Below are positions 46,122 to 58,423 of a stretch of DNA of 64,000 nucleotides, one piece after another; the first letter of the stretch is position 1; each line of letters begins with the position of its first letter. The DNA lies in assembly GCA_027186245.1 (NCBI GenBank), contig CP114499.1:8871001-8935000 (forward strand), in the 5' to 3' direction. Origin of the DNA: Coriaria nepalensis. Its lineage: Eukaryota > Streptophyta > Magnoliopsida > Cucurbitales > Coriariaceae. The position numbers were made by a program, and so were the translations under genes. Under the pieces are notes generated by a model, which was given only the letters and a program-made list of their open reading frames with translations, did no database searches and was not told the DNA's origin.

Positions 46122-47267
46122 ATTTGATGGAGAGAGCCTTTGAATAAACAACGGAATAGAGTTAGCAGTAAGCTAAAAAATGGAGATTCATATTTTTCAT
46201 ATTCGTAAGTTTCTCAGGTTTCCCTCTCTGTCTTTCAAATTTCAGTCATCTTTTACCGAAAAAGCACAGAATATTTCTCATGTAAACCCTAGAATGCAAA
46301 GAAAAGCATTGGAAACGCATTACTATAATGAAAGCTATAACTTTCGATTTGATGGAAATGAAAATGCGAGAAAAATCTGGCAATCAGAGGGCCGGAAGTT
46401 AAGACTAACCTGAAATTAAAAGGATGGCGAAAAAGGAAAGAGAAAGGAGGAGGAGGTGATGGTGGTATATGGAAGGAAGAAAGAGCAAAGCTTGTAAGGA
46501 ACTAATGGAGGTGAAAGAGGGCGGGAGGAAGAAGAAAGAGGTAGAGGGCGACCTTAAATAGCCTCCTACTAACCGTCCCCCCCGAAAATAAATAAAACAT
46601 TATTTTTATTCCACGTCATCACGTTTGATAAATTCATTTTAGTAATAAGAAAATTGAATTATTTTTCTCAATAAAATCTATTATTAGATTTACTAATGCT
46701 AAAATAATGGTCCCATCAAGTTTGGATTCGATCCAAAATCGTATAATGTATGAATCTAAATTGATCTAAATTAATAAGTGTAATTAATTGATCTCAAATT
46801 ATTATTTTTCTTTTATAAAATAATATTATTGAAAAAATAATAATTGATATTATAGATCAAATCTAAATACATTTATTACTTATTAGTTATAAAATTATAT
46901 GATAATATCGCATGATGCACGTTACGTGTACACTACTCATTTGATATATTAGAGGTTAAAAACAAGAACTTTAGGTTTAGAAAATTCTTAGCTAAAGTAA
47001 TGGTTGCTAATGATCAGCTTAGCCAACACGTCAAGCAACTCAATCAATGAGTTTGAAATTGAATCATTTGAAAATCAAACCATTAAGCAAATTTAAGAAG
47101 TGATGATCACTTTAAAACCTTATTCATTCATAACAATCATAGGGATAGGATTGTTTTCTTGTGCTTCACCAACTTCAATATGTAATAATAATATAATAAA
47201 ATACATAATTATTACAATATCAATATCACTTTCGAACCCCATCCAATTATTGATGTTTGGCAGCATA

Positions 47268-47269
<2 letters not shown>

Positions 47270-47318
<49 letters not shown>
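47270..47318. repeat. (ATT)n microsatellite
   Basis: About sixteen uninterrupted ATT/TTA units, read directly. It creates a spurious tyrosine-run open frame that is not a gene. Confidence 0.95.
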
Positions 47319-47322
<4 letters not shown>

Positions 47323-48078
47323 TAATTTTCATTATTACTAATCTTAACACTTTAGAGAAGACATATATATATAAGTAACAAGTAGGTCGACTCGACATAT
47401 TTGGAGAATTAAGACTAAAAATGAAAAATAAGGTTTAAAAAAAAAGTAAAGTTAATGTATTCATGTTCATAATATTTTAAGATAAATTTGAGAAATTATA
47501 TACTTTTATTAACTTTTATTTTTATTTTTTAATTTAAAATTAGAACCTTAATATACTTAAAATAAATATTAATACTAAAAATAAATATTTAAAAAAAGAC
47601 CTTAATTTATTTAATCATTTTTTTCTTATTTTTTTAAAACCTTTTTTTCAATAATATGGGATATATATATAGATACAAAGATATAGATATTGATACAGAC
47701 ACGGCATGGAAGTCACGTGTCAGTTGCTTATTGGTCCCGGTTGTGTACAATAATTTTAAGAATTCTCATGCTTGACGACACTGAGGATATGTCTTTGTTC
47801 GGGTAGTTGTATGATTTCATGGATAAATAATTAAATATATAAGAATGGAATGAGATTAGTGGAGGCAGAGGCAAAGGAGGGGGGAAAAGGACAAAGCGAA
47901 GTGGCAAATGCACGTAAACGACACATCGACCCAGGAGTTGTTTAATGTAAGTTGGAGAAAAATAATTGAAACCCAGTTGAGAGGAGGAAATGAAAACGAC
48001 AGGAGATGACAGCAAATGGGGTGTGAGCGCTCCTCCTCCCCCAGTCGTCAATCTTTCACTCCAATAATTTGATCAACT

Positions 48079-48290
48079 ACAGCTAGCTTAGCTACGCTAC
48101 ATGGCTATGTTGGCCATGCCACGACATGTCGACCTCTCCTTCTGTAACTTTAATAATGCAAATAACATCATCAATCTATCATATGTTGTATTAGATATAA
48201 CAAGTTTATGAATTATTGTACGATTTAATTCGTTAATAAATGAATGACCATCATTATCTTCTAGAATGAAGTTTTAGTGGTTCTTCTAGA
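48079..48290. repeat. locus-specific repeat A, copy 1
   Basis: Matches 48696-48808: both carry TTGGCCATGCCACGACATG followed by TCGACCTC, and later a block ATGACCATCATT.TCTTCTAG. Copy 2 lacks about 100 bases of the middle. Confidence 0.75.
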
Positions 48291-48377
48291 AGAGAACCAT
48301 TAAGAACAAACTGCTGAGCAACGAATGACGTCAATGAATTTAACTTTTTCTAAGATGGATTGTAGAAGACCTGATTG

Positions 48378-48692
48378 AAGATTCGACCATTGACGAGAGC
48401 TCTTCTCCACCATTGTCGTTAGCTCTCTCTCTCTCTCTCTCGATCTTTGCTTACATGCAGTCGGCAGCCAAAGAGGCATTCAAGAGCACTAGGGTTACGT
48501 GTACTTGTAAGGAGATTACTAAGAGACCTGGGCTTGGGGCATGAAATCGCTCCGGGCCTTAGATATATAGTTGGACTGCATAGGTCTCATTTACACATGA
48601 CTCCTTGGCCCAACCTACAGGCCCAAACTCATGATTATGAAGGTTCAACTCTTAACCTGCTGGTCCCATCGGTCAAAAAACGTTGACATTGA
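48378..48692. repeat. locus-specific repeat B, copy 1
   Basis: Left part matches 53222-53400 (GATTCGACCATTGA, TTTGCTTA, AGTCGGC, AAAGAGG, AGGGTTACGTG). Right part matches 49318-49470 (GGAGATTACTAA, ATATATAGTTGG, CATTTACACA, GGCCCAA, TGCTGGTCCCAT, GGTCAAA). Confidence 0.75.
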
Positions 48693-48695
48693 TCG

Positions 48696-48808
48696 CAGCT
48701 AGCTGGCTTTGGCTACATGCCTATATTGGCCATGCCACGACATGTCGACCTCCTTAGTAATTAATTAATGACCATCATTGTCTTCTAGAATAAAGTTTTG
48801 GTGGTTTG
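48696..48808. repeat. locus-specific repeat A, copy 2
   Basis: Shorter copy of the block at 48079-48290, same orientation. Confidence 0.75.
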
Positions 48809-49035
48809 GTGAGATGTATATATAAAAATAAAACGTCAACTTTGCCTTTCTACCCCCAAAATCACTGCAAAAAATATTATCAAAAGTCAAAAGGTTAATA
48901 ATTACTTAAATTTTGGATTAAAAAGAAAGATTATAACTTTATTAGATAATACAATAAGATATATTTTTAAATAAATTTAATGGATCGTAATTATATAATA
49001 TTTATTCAAAACTTTAGGTATTATATTTTTGATTA

Positions 49036-49470
49036 AGCTCTGGAAAATCTTTCCGACACATCGATACAGCATGATTCAAACTTTAGAAAAAAATACGGTC
49101 ATCAAGAAACTCAATCATCGACCACTTATTCTCATGATGATTCAACTTATATACCAAAAAATGTATAGGAGAACAATATAAAATAGGATTCACGTATTTA
49201 TAAACGTCTATCATTTCAATCTCATCACAAAACCTGTGCACGAGCGAAACTTCGGCCGTTGATTCCACCAAGTACCCCATACTTGTCTATGGTTACATGA
49301 CCTTGTACGTACTCACTCTTGTAGAGGAGATTACTAACAGACTTGTATATAGTTGGGCTTCATGGGTGTCATTTACACACGACCCTTAGGCCCAACATTG
49401 GCCCAAACTAATGATTCTGATGGTTGAATGCCTAACTTGCTGGTCCCATAGGTCAAACAACGTAGACATA
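49036..49470. repeat. locus-specific repeat B, copy 2
   Basis: Left part matches 52998-53200 (TGGAAAATCTTTC, GCATGAT, AAATGTATAG, TGTGCACG). Right part matches the right part of 48378-48692. Order and orientation are kept, so the three copies together outline one longer ancestral unit. Confidence 0.7.
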
Positions 49471-50068
49471 TTATCACCAACAAACTCATCGATGGCTCTT
49501 CCTGTCTCATAATAGACTGAAGTATGTAGGTGCACGGTCATTGAGTTAAGTGAGAAATGTTGGTCGTGGACCTAATAATCTGTTGTGTTGGGAGGGTTTT
49601 TCAGTATTACTGTCCCTTAGTTTTGAAGACAAAACGGGTTGGATCCATTGTAGGCCCTACAATTAGGAGTGAAGAAACGTAATTGGAAGTCTGGAACTAT
49701 CTTTGTGGATATGGAAGAGTTTTCAAACAGTTTAAAGAACTGTCATCAGATTAATTATCCTTCTTTTGATCTAAAGTTCTTAATACTTAAACGTCTAGTC
49801 TAGTTAACTTTACTAATCGAAACACCAATCACTTTATGCATTCTAAGTAATCAAAAAATTACTCTAGATGTTAATGTAACAACATCTTTCTTAATTAACA
49901 CTCCAAAATTCAGGTTGACCAACACCACAACTGAAGTGGTAATCACTTTTTGTACACAAGACTTAATGATCTTATCGATCGTATAATGTTATTTCAATCA
50001 GTCTAGCTGTATAAGTAGTACTACTCCATGCACCATTTTCTTCCATCTTCATCATCTTTGCCATCGAA

Positions 50069-52272
50069 ATGGGTTCGGCATCGTTAGGAACTCTGCTAGT
50101 TGCTCTTTTTGTAACATTCATGCCGGAGCATGCTTTCGGGATAACAAGGCACTACACCTTCAACGTATGTAACATGTGTCCTAATAATGATTATTGCGTA
50201 CGTAGTACTACAATTCTTATGTCAGATTATTAATCGGCCTCAGTGAATATGTCAGATTGTGAACCACAACGTTACGAGGTTGTGCCACACGAGGACAATT
50301 CTGAGTGTGAACGGACAGTTTCCGGGGAAGCCATTGGTCGCACGAGAAGGCGATCGAGTAATTATCAAAGTCGTCAACCACGTCTCGCAGAATGTCACCC
50401 TCCACTGGTATGTATTAATGTATATGATATAACATCGGACAGTTTTTATTGCTTCCATATCTATACAAGTATGGAAATAGAGATGAGAAATAGTTGTGAT
50501 GGGTGTTTTTATTAATGTGGAAGAGAAGGCATGGAGTTAGGCAACTGAGGAGCGGATGGGCAGATGGACCTGCTTATGTAACGCAATGTCCCATCCAAAG
50601 TGGGCAGACATACAACTACAACTTCACCATTACAGGGCAGAGAGGGACCCTTTTATGGCATGCTCACGTCTCTTGGCTCAGAGTTACTCTACATGGTCCG
50701 ATCATCATACTTCCCAAGCGCAACGAGTCTTACCCATTCGCCAAACCTTATAAGGAGATCCCCATTATTCTCGGTACGCATGTCATAAATTTAGTATGAG
50801 TAATTATAGGGAGATCAAAGTTCGTGACAATGCATGCATTATTGATTTACGTGCAGGGGAATGGTTTAACGTAGACCCAGAAGCTATAATCAGCCAAGCT
50901 CTTCAGACAGGAGGAGGACCTAATGTTTCTGATGCTTACACCATTAATGGCCTTCCTGGACCCTTATACAACTGCTCCTCAAAAGGTTATGAGGAAGTAT
51001 ACGGTCATGCCTGCTATATGATTTCTTATGGTAACCTAATTTTCTCACGTACATTAATTTGTTGATGCAGATACGTATAGGTTAAAAGTAAAGCCGGGAA
51101 AGACATATCTCCTCCGCTTAATCAATGCAGCACTAAACGATGAGCTCTTCTTCACCATTGCTAATCACACTCTCACCGTCGTAGAAGCCGACGCTTCTTA
51201 TACCAAACCCTTCACGACAAACACCGTCGTTATAAGTCCCGGCCAAACCACGAATGTCCTTCTCAAAACCCTGTCTCAGCACCCTAATGCCACCTTCCTC
51301 ATCCTTGCACGGCCATACTTCACCGGCCGCGGCACCTTCGACAACTCCACCACGGCGGCCGTTCTCCAGTATCTTCACCGTCACCACAAATCTCAGAATA
51401 TCAAAAACCTCTCTCGTTTTAAACCAACCCTTCCGGCCATTAACGACACAAACTTCGTCGCCAACTTCAGTAGTCGATTCCGTAGCTTGGCTAACGCTAA
51501 ATTTCCGGCTAATGTCCCTCGAAAAGTGGATAAGAATTTCTTCTTTACAGTTGGGCTTGGAACAAGCCCATGTCCGAAAAACACGACGTGTCAAGGGCCC
51601 ACTAATACGACGAAGTTCGCTGCTTCGGTCAATAACATTTCCTTCCCGCTACCCTCGACAGGTCTTCTTCAGTCTTACTTTTTCGGACAGTCAAACGGCG
51701 CTTTCAAAACTGATTTTCCGACGAGGCCGATTTTTCAGTTTAATTACACGGGAACGCCACCGAATAACACGTTGGTGACCAACAGCACGAGCGTTGTGGT
51801 TCTGCCGTTTAATACGAGCGTTGAGTTGGTTTTGCAAGGTACGAGTATTCTTGGAGCAGAGAGTCATCCGCTTCATCTCCATGGATTTAACTTCTTCGTT
51901 GTGGGTCAAGGTTTTGGAAATTATGATCCGAATAATGATCCGGGTAGTTTTAATCTTGTTGACCCGGTTGAGAGGAACACTGCCAGTGTTCCGGCAGGCG
52001 GTTGGATCGCCCTTCGTTTCTTTGCCGACAACCCAGGTACATAAATAATTTATTTTTCTAAAATATTGAATTTCTTTGCATAATACAAATAAATTTATAA
52101 TTTCAAAATATATATTGATAATGTTTTTATGTATAAAATAGGGGTCTGGTTGATGCATTGCCACCTGGACGTGCATACGAGCTGGGGGCTGAGGATGGCT
52201 TGGATAGTGTTAGATGGTTCGGAACCAAATCAGAAGCTACCACCACCGCCGTCTGATCTTCCAAAATGTTGA
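50069..52272 (+). CDS. LAC17: laccase, LAC17-type multicopper oxidase, 572 aa
   Basis: Secreted p-diphenol:O2 oxidoreductase that oxidises monolignols in cell walls for lignin polymerisation. Six exons: 50069-50164, 50256-50407, 50529-50773, 50857-50985, 51071-52036, 52142-52272. A signal peptide of about 24 residues ([20 protein letters not shown]) is followed by ITRHYTFN. Copper ligands: HWHG near 82-85, WHAHVSWL near 126, [18 protein letters not shown], and [12 protein letters not shown] near 535-546 with Leu as axial residue. Blocks [17 protein letters not shown] and the end [10 protein letters not shown] match LAC17/LAC2. Many N-glycosylation sequons. Six exons is the ancestral laccase plan. 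Exon 2 uses the second of two TATGTCAG acceptors; exon 3 has a weak purine-rich acceptor. A degenerate miR397 site lies at 51120-51140. It may be one survivor of a tandem array (see repeats). Confidence 0.93.
51120..51140 (+). promoter_or_regulatory. degenerate miR397-complementary site
   Basis: Laccase mRNAs are cut by miR397 within the codons for INAALND. Here the 21 bases differ from perfect miR397 complementarity at five positions, including two in the miRNA seed region (positions 3 and 6). Regulation is therefore doubtful. Confidence 0.45.
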
Positions 52273-52639
52273 CTTTGACAGATCATCAATGAACAGCCGA
52301 GAAGAGTTTTTGTCTTATCATATTCTTGTCTTGCTTTAATTTCATTTAATCAACACTTCCCTGGAATAAATTATTAGACCAACACTGGTTTTTCGCCCTT
52401 TGTAACAACAGTGTTCTATTTTTATTTATAATTTATTTACAATAAATCAATTAATTTTAATTTTATATAAAAAATAATATAATAATATAAAAAATAATAT
52501 ATATTATATAAATTAATATTTATTAAGATGAATAAATCTACCTAAATATTTTTTCTTTAAGAGCTTAATTTATAAATCAAGTTATTGTTCTTTTAGCTTA
52601 ATTAGTAATTTGCTTCTACTAAACGGTTCATTTTAACCT

Positions 52640-52735
52640 CAATCTATAATGACATGATTAAACATGTTAAGCAAGCAAAGTTACTAATCCAAGTATTAGA
52701 GTTTGGTGGTGTAGACATCTTCATTCAAATCCAAA
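52640..52735. repeat. locus-specific repeat C, copy 1
   Basis: Shares CTCAATCT.TAAT, ATGATTAAACA, AAGCAAAG and AGAGTTTGGTGGTG plus ACATCTTCATTCA with 53570-53665, same orientation, about 930 bases apart. Confidence 0.75.
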
Positions 52736-52997
52736 TCATGTGGTACTTACTAGCTAGCTAGCTAGCAGACAAAAGATGTAATAAAAATTGAAAGGCCATC
52801 TAATCCCAAGGAACCCATGAGTCAACATCGACTCTTGCATAATGCCATAGATTAGGAAGTATTAGAATTAGTACCCCATGAATCAAAGAATATTGATGAA
52901 CTGGATTTACACTTTTTATTCTTTAAAGAGTAATATCCAGTAACATGTTTTCCAGTATAACGATTTCTTACAGTAAAGTAAATAGTATTCCTCTTAA

Positions 52998-53420
52998 GCC
53001 TTTGGAAAATCTTTCGAAGAAACCAACATTGCATGATCATCCGAATCTATTAAAAGAAAAAAAAAAAAAGACGATCGTTCAGAGACTCAATAGACAACCA
53101 TTCATTCTTAGACACTCCAACTTGTATACGTAAAAATGTATAGTCGGACAGAATGCAAAAGGGCCACGGCTTGTGCACGCAATCACTTCAGGATTCTTGT
53201 TAATGAACGTTTGCACAATAACCTGATGAAGATTCGACCATTGATGAGAGGTCACCTCTGTCATTGTTTGCACAACTCTCTTTCTCTCTCTCTTTGCTTA
53301 GCAAGTAGTCGGCTGATAAAGAGGTATATATATATATATAACCCTAGGGTTACGTGGCTTGTAGGGAAGTCACCAAAAGACTTTTACTTGGGCCCGAGTC
53401 TTCGTAAGGATCGATGAGAA
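52998..53420. repeat. locus-specific repeat B, copy 3
   Basis: Spans sequence homologous to the left part of copy 2 (49036-49300) and, further on, to the left part of copy 1 (48378-48540), which orders the ancestral unit. Confidence 0.7.
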
Positions 53421-53569
53421 AGAAGGAAGAATGAAGTACCGAATATTCGATCAACTTGCAACTTTAAGGAAACAGGAAAATCAATGGTATACTATATATA
53501 TATGATTAGATTCTCTAATACCGGAACTCTGGTGCCATACTGCCGTGTGTATTGCTAATCTGGAGGCTC

Positions 53570-53665
53570 AATCTGTAATCACAATGATTAAACACGTGTT
53601 AAGTAAGCAAAGATACTGATCAAAGTACAGAGTTTGGTGGTGCAACATCTTCATTCATCCCAAAT
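53570..53665. repeat. locus-specific repeat C, copy 2
   Basis: Direct partner of 52640-52735; differs by scattered substitutions and short indels. Confidence 0.75.
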
Positions 53666-54055
53666 TTGGTTTTACCCGACATAGATCTTCCCTTAAAAAA
53701 CATGTACTCAAAATTTCTTTTATTTCCTTCAGGATTACAACGCTAAGCTGCAAAGTACAAGAAATTTACTCAAATGCGGTAAGGCCTTTTACAAACACTT
53801 CTAAATTGAGAACCTGTAACCTCTACATCAAAGATCTACTGAAGTACAAACATTTGGGGAAAATGAAAAAGAAAATATACAGTTCTTCAGCTTTTGTGTA
53901 TTCGCTATCTCTGTTATCCCTGGAGGATGCCTGCCGTATTATCGGATTCTTAAAAAATATCAGTACAAATCACAGTCACTTTCAGGTCATAATATTGTTG
54001 TACATCTCAGTTTCTTTCTTATGGAATGCTATAACCAAGCAAAAGAGTGTTAACA

Positions 54056-55903
54056 TTATTTGGAGATTGACTCATCAGCTGATTTATCATATCCTGTTCT
54101 GAATCGGAGACCGGACCCTATATGCCCTGATGTGGGGCATACCCACCTAAAGATATTTGGACCCAGAACCTGAAATTGATAAGACATGAATAATAAGATA
54201 CTTGTATTGATGTATCCATGGGCTGTACAGAAAAGTCAAACTAAACTCCTAGATTAATCATGAAGAGCATGTACACGTTACTTTCCAGAAAAAAAAAAGT
54301 AGGAAAAGAGATAGAGGGTAAGCATAGTTATTACTGTTGTAAGATTTTCAAAGGCTCCAAGATCATATGGATGTGAGTACACATTCCCTCCTTCCTCTGC
54401 AAGCCACATAGCTCTTATGCCTTCATGATACTGCCGCAGAAAGAAAATTCCTGATAATTAGCATCCCAGATTACTAAGTTAAAATAAGCGTAAGTTGTAA
54501 ACATTTTAAAGCTCACCTCGATAGTAGTCTTATTCTGTAAGATAAGGTAGATATGCCAACCTAAAAGGACATTTAACACCACACACAAGGGGACTAGCAA
54601 TATCCCAGAAACGACCTGGAATTGGATATATTAATGAGCAAAATCGCTAATTGATCATAAAAATATAATCCATATAGTTATGAAAAGAAAGTAATTCTCA
54701 TGTTGATGTACATATATAGTTCTGTAAGCGCCTCCACCTTGATCTTCATCCTTTGGGGGATCAACAGTTAAACTACCCACAAACAAAACCTAATGATATT
54801 GAGCAAAAGAGGGTTAAAATTATTTCACACAGAGAAAACATAAATCATTACTTATTTTGAAATAACATACCAGGGAATAGATGGATGCAATTACAGCATA
54901 CACGACGAAAACAAAGAAGACTTTGTAGTTCTCATGGCCAACACAATTATTTATCCAAATGCAGTGATGGTCCTTGGAATCAATAAGGCAGCAATTTTTT
55001 ATCATATAAACTAACCACAGGGCAGTTTTTTTAAGGTGTGAATATTTAAAACACAGATTAAGCATACCATTCGTAAAACACATCTTTTGCACACACGACA
55101 ATGATGGGCCCGGGGGGGCTTATAGTGCGAACACTTTTGGCAATATCTCAGATCACCTCCCTGCAAATTCTCAGGCTCTCAAAAACATATTACAACTAAA
55201 GAGAAAAAAGAAAATCAGGGAAACGGGATTACCACTTTGAAGATTATTAAATTAGCTTAGTGACAACTGAATTCAAAGCTTTTTTTGTACATTATGAACA
55301 GAGCTTAACCAGCTCATTTCATGTCGATCATTTCAATTAACATCAGCTCATTTTCAAATCGTAAGATACTGGGATTTTAATTTTCTGATCTCAACATGCA
55401 TTTTGAAAGTTCATTACTTACAATCCTTGACACAATTAAACCTTTCCCCACTATTTAAATTGGGCTTCTATTTCAGCTGAAAAGAGGTTTGAGCTATGAT
55501 TCAGAGAAATAAAATACCTTAAAACGATTTATTGACAGGGAAAATGAACAAAATCAACTTTAGAGACATAAATGAGCTCACGATCAAGCTGCATCGATAA
55601 AACTTGTCGAACAGAAAGAAGAATAGATACCTTGCGCTTGATCTCGTGCATAGGGTTTTCTGCATCCTCAGTGTCCGGCATGTATGTGAATGGGACCCGA
55701 CCCGGATCCTTGAAGACGGAAAGGGCGAAATTGAAGATACACATGAGCGCAACGGCGGTGAAAACGACAGCGTTCACGATTCCGGGAGACGACATGAGAC
55801 CGAACCACCGGTCTAGAAAAATGAAGACCGTCGAGAAGTAGATGAATCCGATCACCAAACCGACGAGTGTTACGGGAAAAGAGAAGTTGAATCCTCCCTT
55901 CAT
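54056..55903 (-). CDS. PAT16: DHHC protein S-acyltransferase (PAT16-like), 284 aa
   Basis: Membrane palmitoyltransferase that attaches palmitate to cysteines. Seven exons: 55903-55631, 55160-55068, 54972-54871, 54789-54712, 54615-54517, 54430-54335, 54169-54056. Two N-terminal membrane spans ([40 protein letters not shown]) precede the Cys-rich domain [20 protein letters not shown] then [11 protein letters not shown], and the catalytic [20 protein letters not shown] (DHHC at 123-126). Two further spans follow, then the TTxE-type motif [20 protein letters not shown] and [10 protein letters not shown]. Length and motifs match Arabidopsis PAT16 (286 aa). The start is ATG at 55903; upstream in-frame codons are not ATG. 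No lesion. Confidence 0.96.
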
Positions 55904-58423
55904 TGTCAACAGGAAAAATTTTCCGGCGTTTGACTCGAAACGGGAAATGGGAAACGGGAAACGGAGACGGAGGCAACGGCGCTAAAACGCCGGCGTCTCC
56001 GTAGATCGCTCGAATTTTTTTTTTCCGCTGCGAAAGTTTTTGAAAGTGGATGACGGGACTGAGTAAAAATCTAGATGGTGCTTGTTAAATTACCAAAATG
56101 GGCTCAAATTTTATCTCTTTCTAAAATCTATACCCCTCTTATTTGACATATGTTTGGATCTGATACATGTGTATAATTAGTTACTCTTTAATTAACATCT
56201 TTTTTTTATATATTTTTTTGTAATTACAACTTCGTTATTTATGAAAGCCATTATTTTCTTTCTGCCATAAAAATGCATAAAACTTTTCCAGGTAAAGTTT
56301 TTGTAGTTAGAGATTGATTTTGGTATTGTGATTTCAATAAAAAAATTTTACATCCTAATTATTCATGTGGTATCCAAATTGAATCAGTCATTTTTTTTTT
56401 TAGAAACCCGATCGGATTGATCCAATTTTTCGTGAAGAACGAGATTCAATCGATCCGGTGTTTTCTCATGAAAAGCTTAATCAAATTGAACCCACCCAAA
56501 TAAAAAACTGTTTGCCGAGTAAAAATCGGATCGATCAGATCTTGATCTCCATACAAAATTGGATTAATTTGGTCAAGTTCCCTGTGAAGAAACAACTAAT
56601 TTAATTTGAATACATCATGCATAAATCAAACCGTTTCAATTGATTTGTCGAAGAAAAAAAAATTAATCGTTTCAAAACATTTTTTTTTCAAGAGATCGAA
56701 TCAGGTTTCCGATTATTTTAATACTAACTTTTTATTTTTTAAAAAATGAAAAATAAAAATTTGGATTATAAATATAATAAATTAATATATGAGAAAAATA
56801 TAAATAATAAAAAATTAATGATGAAAAAATAATTAAAAATAATAATCTAAAAAGTCTCCTTAAAAGTGAATTTACCCTTAATACTAAGTACCGGTTTGGT
56901 AAATACTTTATTGCATTTTCAACCAAATTAGTGTTTAGGGTAATAGTATATGGATCAAATTTAGATAAAATTAGATGAGTTAGTAACTATTCGTACCGCC
57001 CATGACTTATCAATCAAGTGAATGATATAAGTTGTTGCCAACTTATGTTAAAAATTAGTCAAATTTTGGATAAAATTATATGAATTATTAATTAATTATA
57101 TAGACACTTAGTGACTCATTAATCAAATTAATAATATAAATAATTATCTAATTCATTAACATTATTCAAAATTTGTCTAATTTTAATATACATAAACATT
57201 TTTCTTAGTATTTAATACGGATTAAAAGTATTTTTCTTAGTTTAAATACGGATTAGTAGTATGGCTTCTTTCTTTTTTTCTTACATTAGATGTCTGAAGA
57301 ATCTTCTGGTTGTGTGGGACCAAAAGAAGCACGAGGGTCCCACAAAATGAGGGGAGGGGGACCCCACAATGCTGTAATCTTAGGGGGCAACTTGCAAATA
57401 GGAGTCGCACTTTACTTTGTGCTCGACCTAATCCAATTCCCCCATCTAATTTTAACAATGAGAAAATGAGACTATGAGATTCATTCACCGATTGAATCGA
57501 TTAAGATAATGTGAAAATCCAAGTTGCTGCCCATGTGCATTGTCCGGTCCTTAATTATATGACAAAACCAGTTGCTGAATTGCTGGTCATTATGCTCGTT
57601 CTAAGTTTAAAGATGTCAAATCTCATCAAATACCCTGTTTTTAAGAACACAACTATTTTCCACACTGCCATTTTTCAAATCGACAGACATGTTGTTTTGA
57701 AGACATGTAGTTGAAACACAAGAACCGTTGGAGAAAAGAAATAGAAACAAAGAAACAGAAACAACTCACATGTATTACTTCCAAGATATGTATTAGCATC
57801 AGTTGATTCATCACCATGGAATCATTTCCCAGCTCTAAATTTTTTGCATGTCCGGTGACAGATTGGAAAGAAATTTTGTGCAAAAAGGCACCAACTGTTA
57901 TAGACAAGGAAGCTTGAGAATGATAATCCCACTGTCATATTGAAGTACTGGCAATGAGTAAAAAACATACAAAAATATGTGAAGGGTACTATAGACATAC
58001 CAAAAACTGCTGCTTGGCAGTTAAGTTTTAAACATAAAGGAGAAGGCTAGCATTGAACATTAAACAATCACACTCCTAATACTACGTCTCAGCCATTTCA
58101 TTCGTTCTTCATACCGAAAGAAGCAAGGGCTCGCGCCCCTCGTCATAGCTCAACAAATTACAGTTCTCCTTCATTCTCGGTACTCTGAAAGTTGTATTGA
58201 CTCCAACTTCTCAATTTGTCAACTAAATTTGAATCAAGGAATTCTTCATTTTTTCTAGATGTATTGCTACATACAGCAAGTAAAGCATAAACATGTACAG
58301 CTCTAATCTTCCCTTAACCAGAATAGTATTGAAACAGAGTATAAGGAAAAAGGAAAAAAAAGAAAAAAAGAAAAAGAAAGGGGGAATCCATCCAAGTTCA
58401 ACACTAAACTTCACTGTGATTTC
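55904..58423. other. intergenic, AT-rich
   Basis: About 2.5 kb without a supported gene. Includes the PAT16 promoter, a stretch with recurring GATC/ATCGAT-type words near 56405-56560, very AT-rich DNA to about 57200, and the 3' UTR of the RDUF gene at the right end. No transposon domain seen. Confidence 0.55.

Larger units (their letters stand above)
46122..50068. other. gene-poor, repeat-rich region upstream of the laccase
   Basis: Nearly 4 kb with no supported gene. Contains an (ATT)n microsatellite at 47270-47318, a CT tract at 48423-48441, AT-rich DNA, and diverged repeated blocks annotated separately (48079-48290, 48378-48692, 48696-48808, 49036-49470). A weak TATA candidate (TATAAG near 50010) lies about 60 bases before the laccase start. 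Confidence 0.6.
52273..54055. other. gene-poor, repeat-rich region downstream of the laccase
   Basis: No supported gene. Carries repeat C copies (52640-52735 and 53570-53665), repeat B copy 3 (52998-53420), a (TA)n run near 53325-53340, and the 3' UTR of PAT16 at its right end. Confidence 0.55.

Noticed and set aside
47100..47378. Open frame with a long tyrosine run
   Set aside because: Produced by the (ATT)n microsatellite at 47270-47318.
51133..51594. Long open frame antisense to laccase exon 5
   Set aside because: It mirrors a constrained, relatively GC-rich coding exon; the peptide has no family features and the sense strand is clearly laccase.
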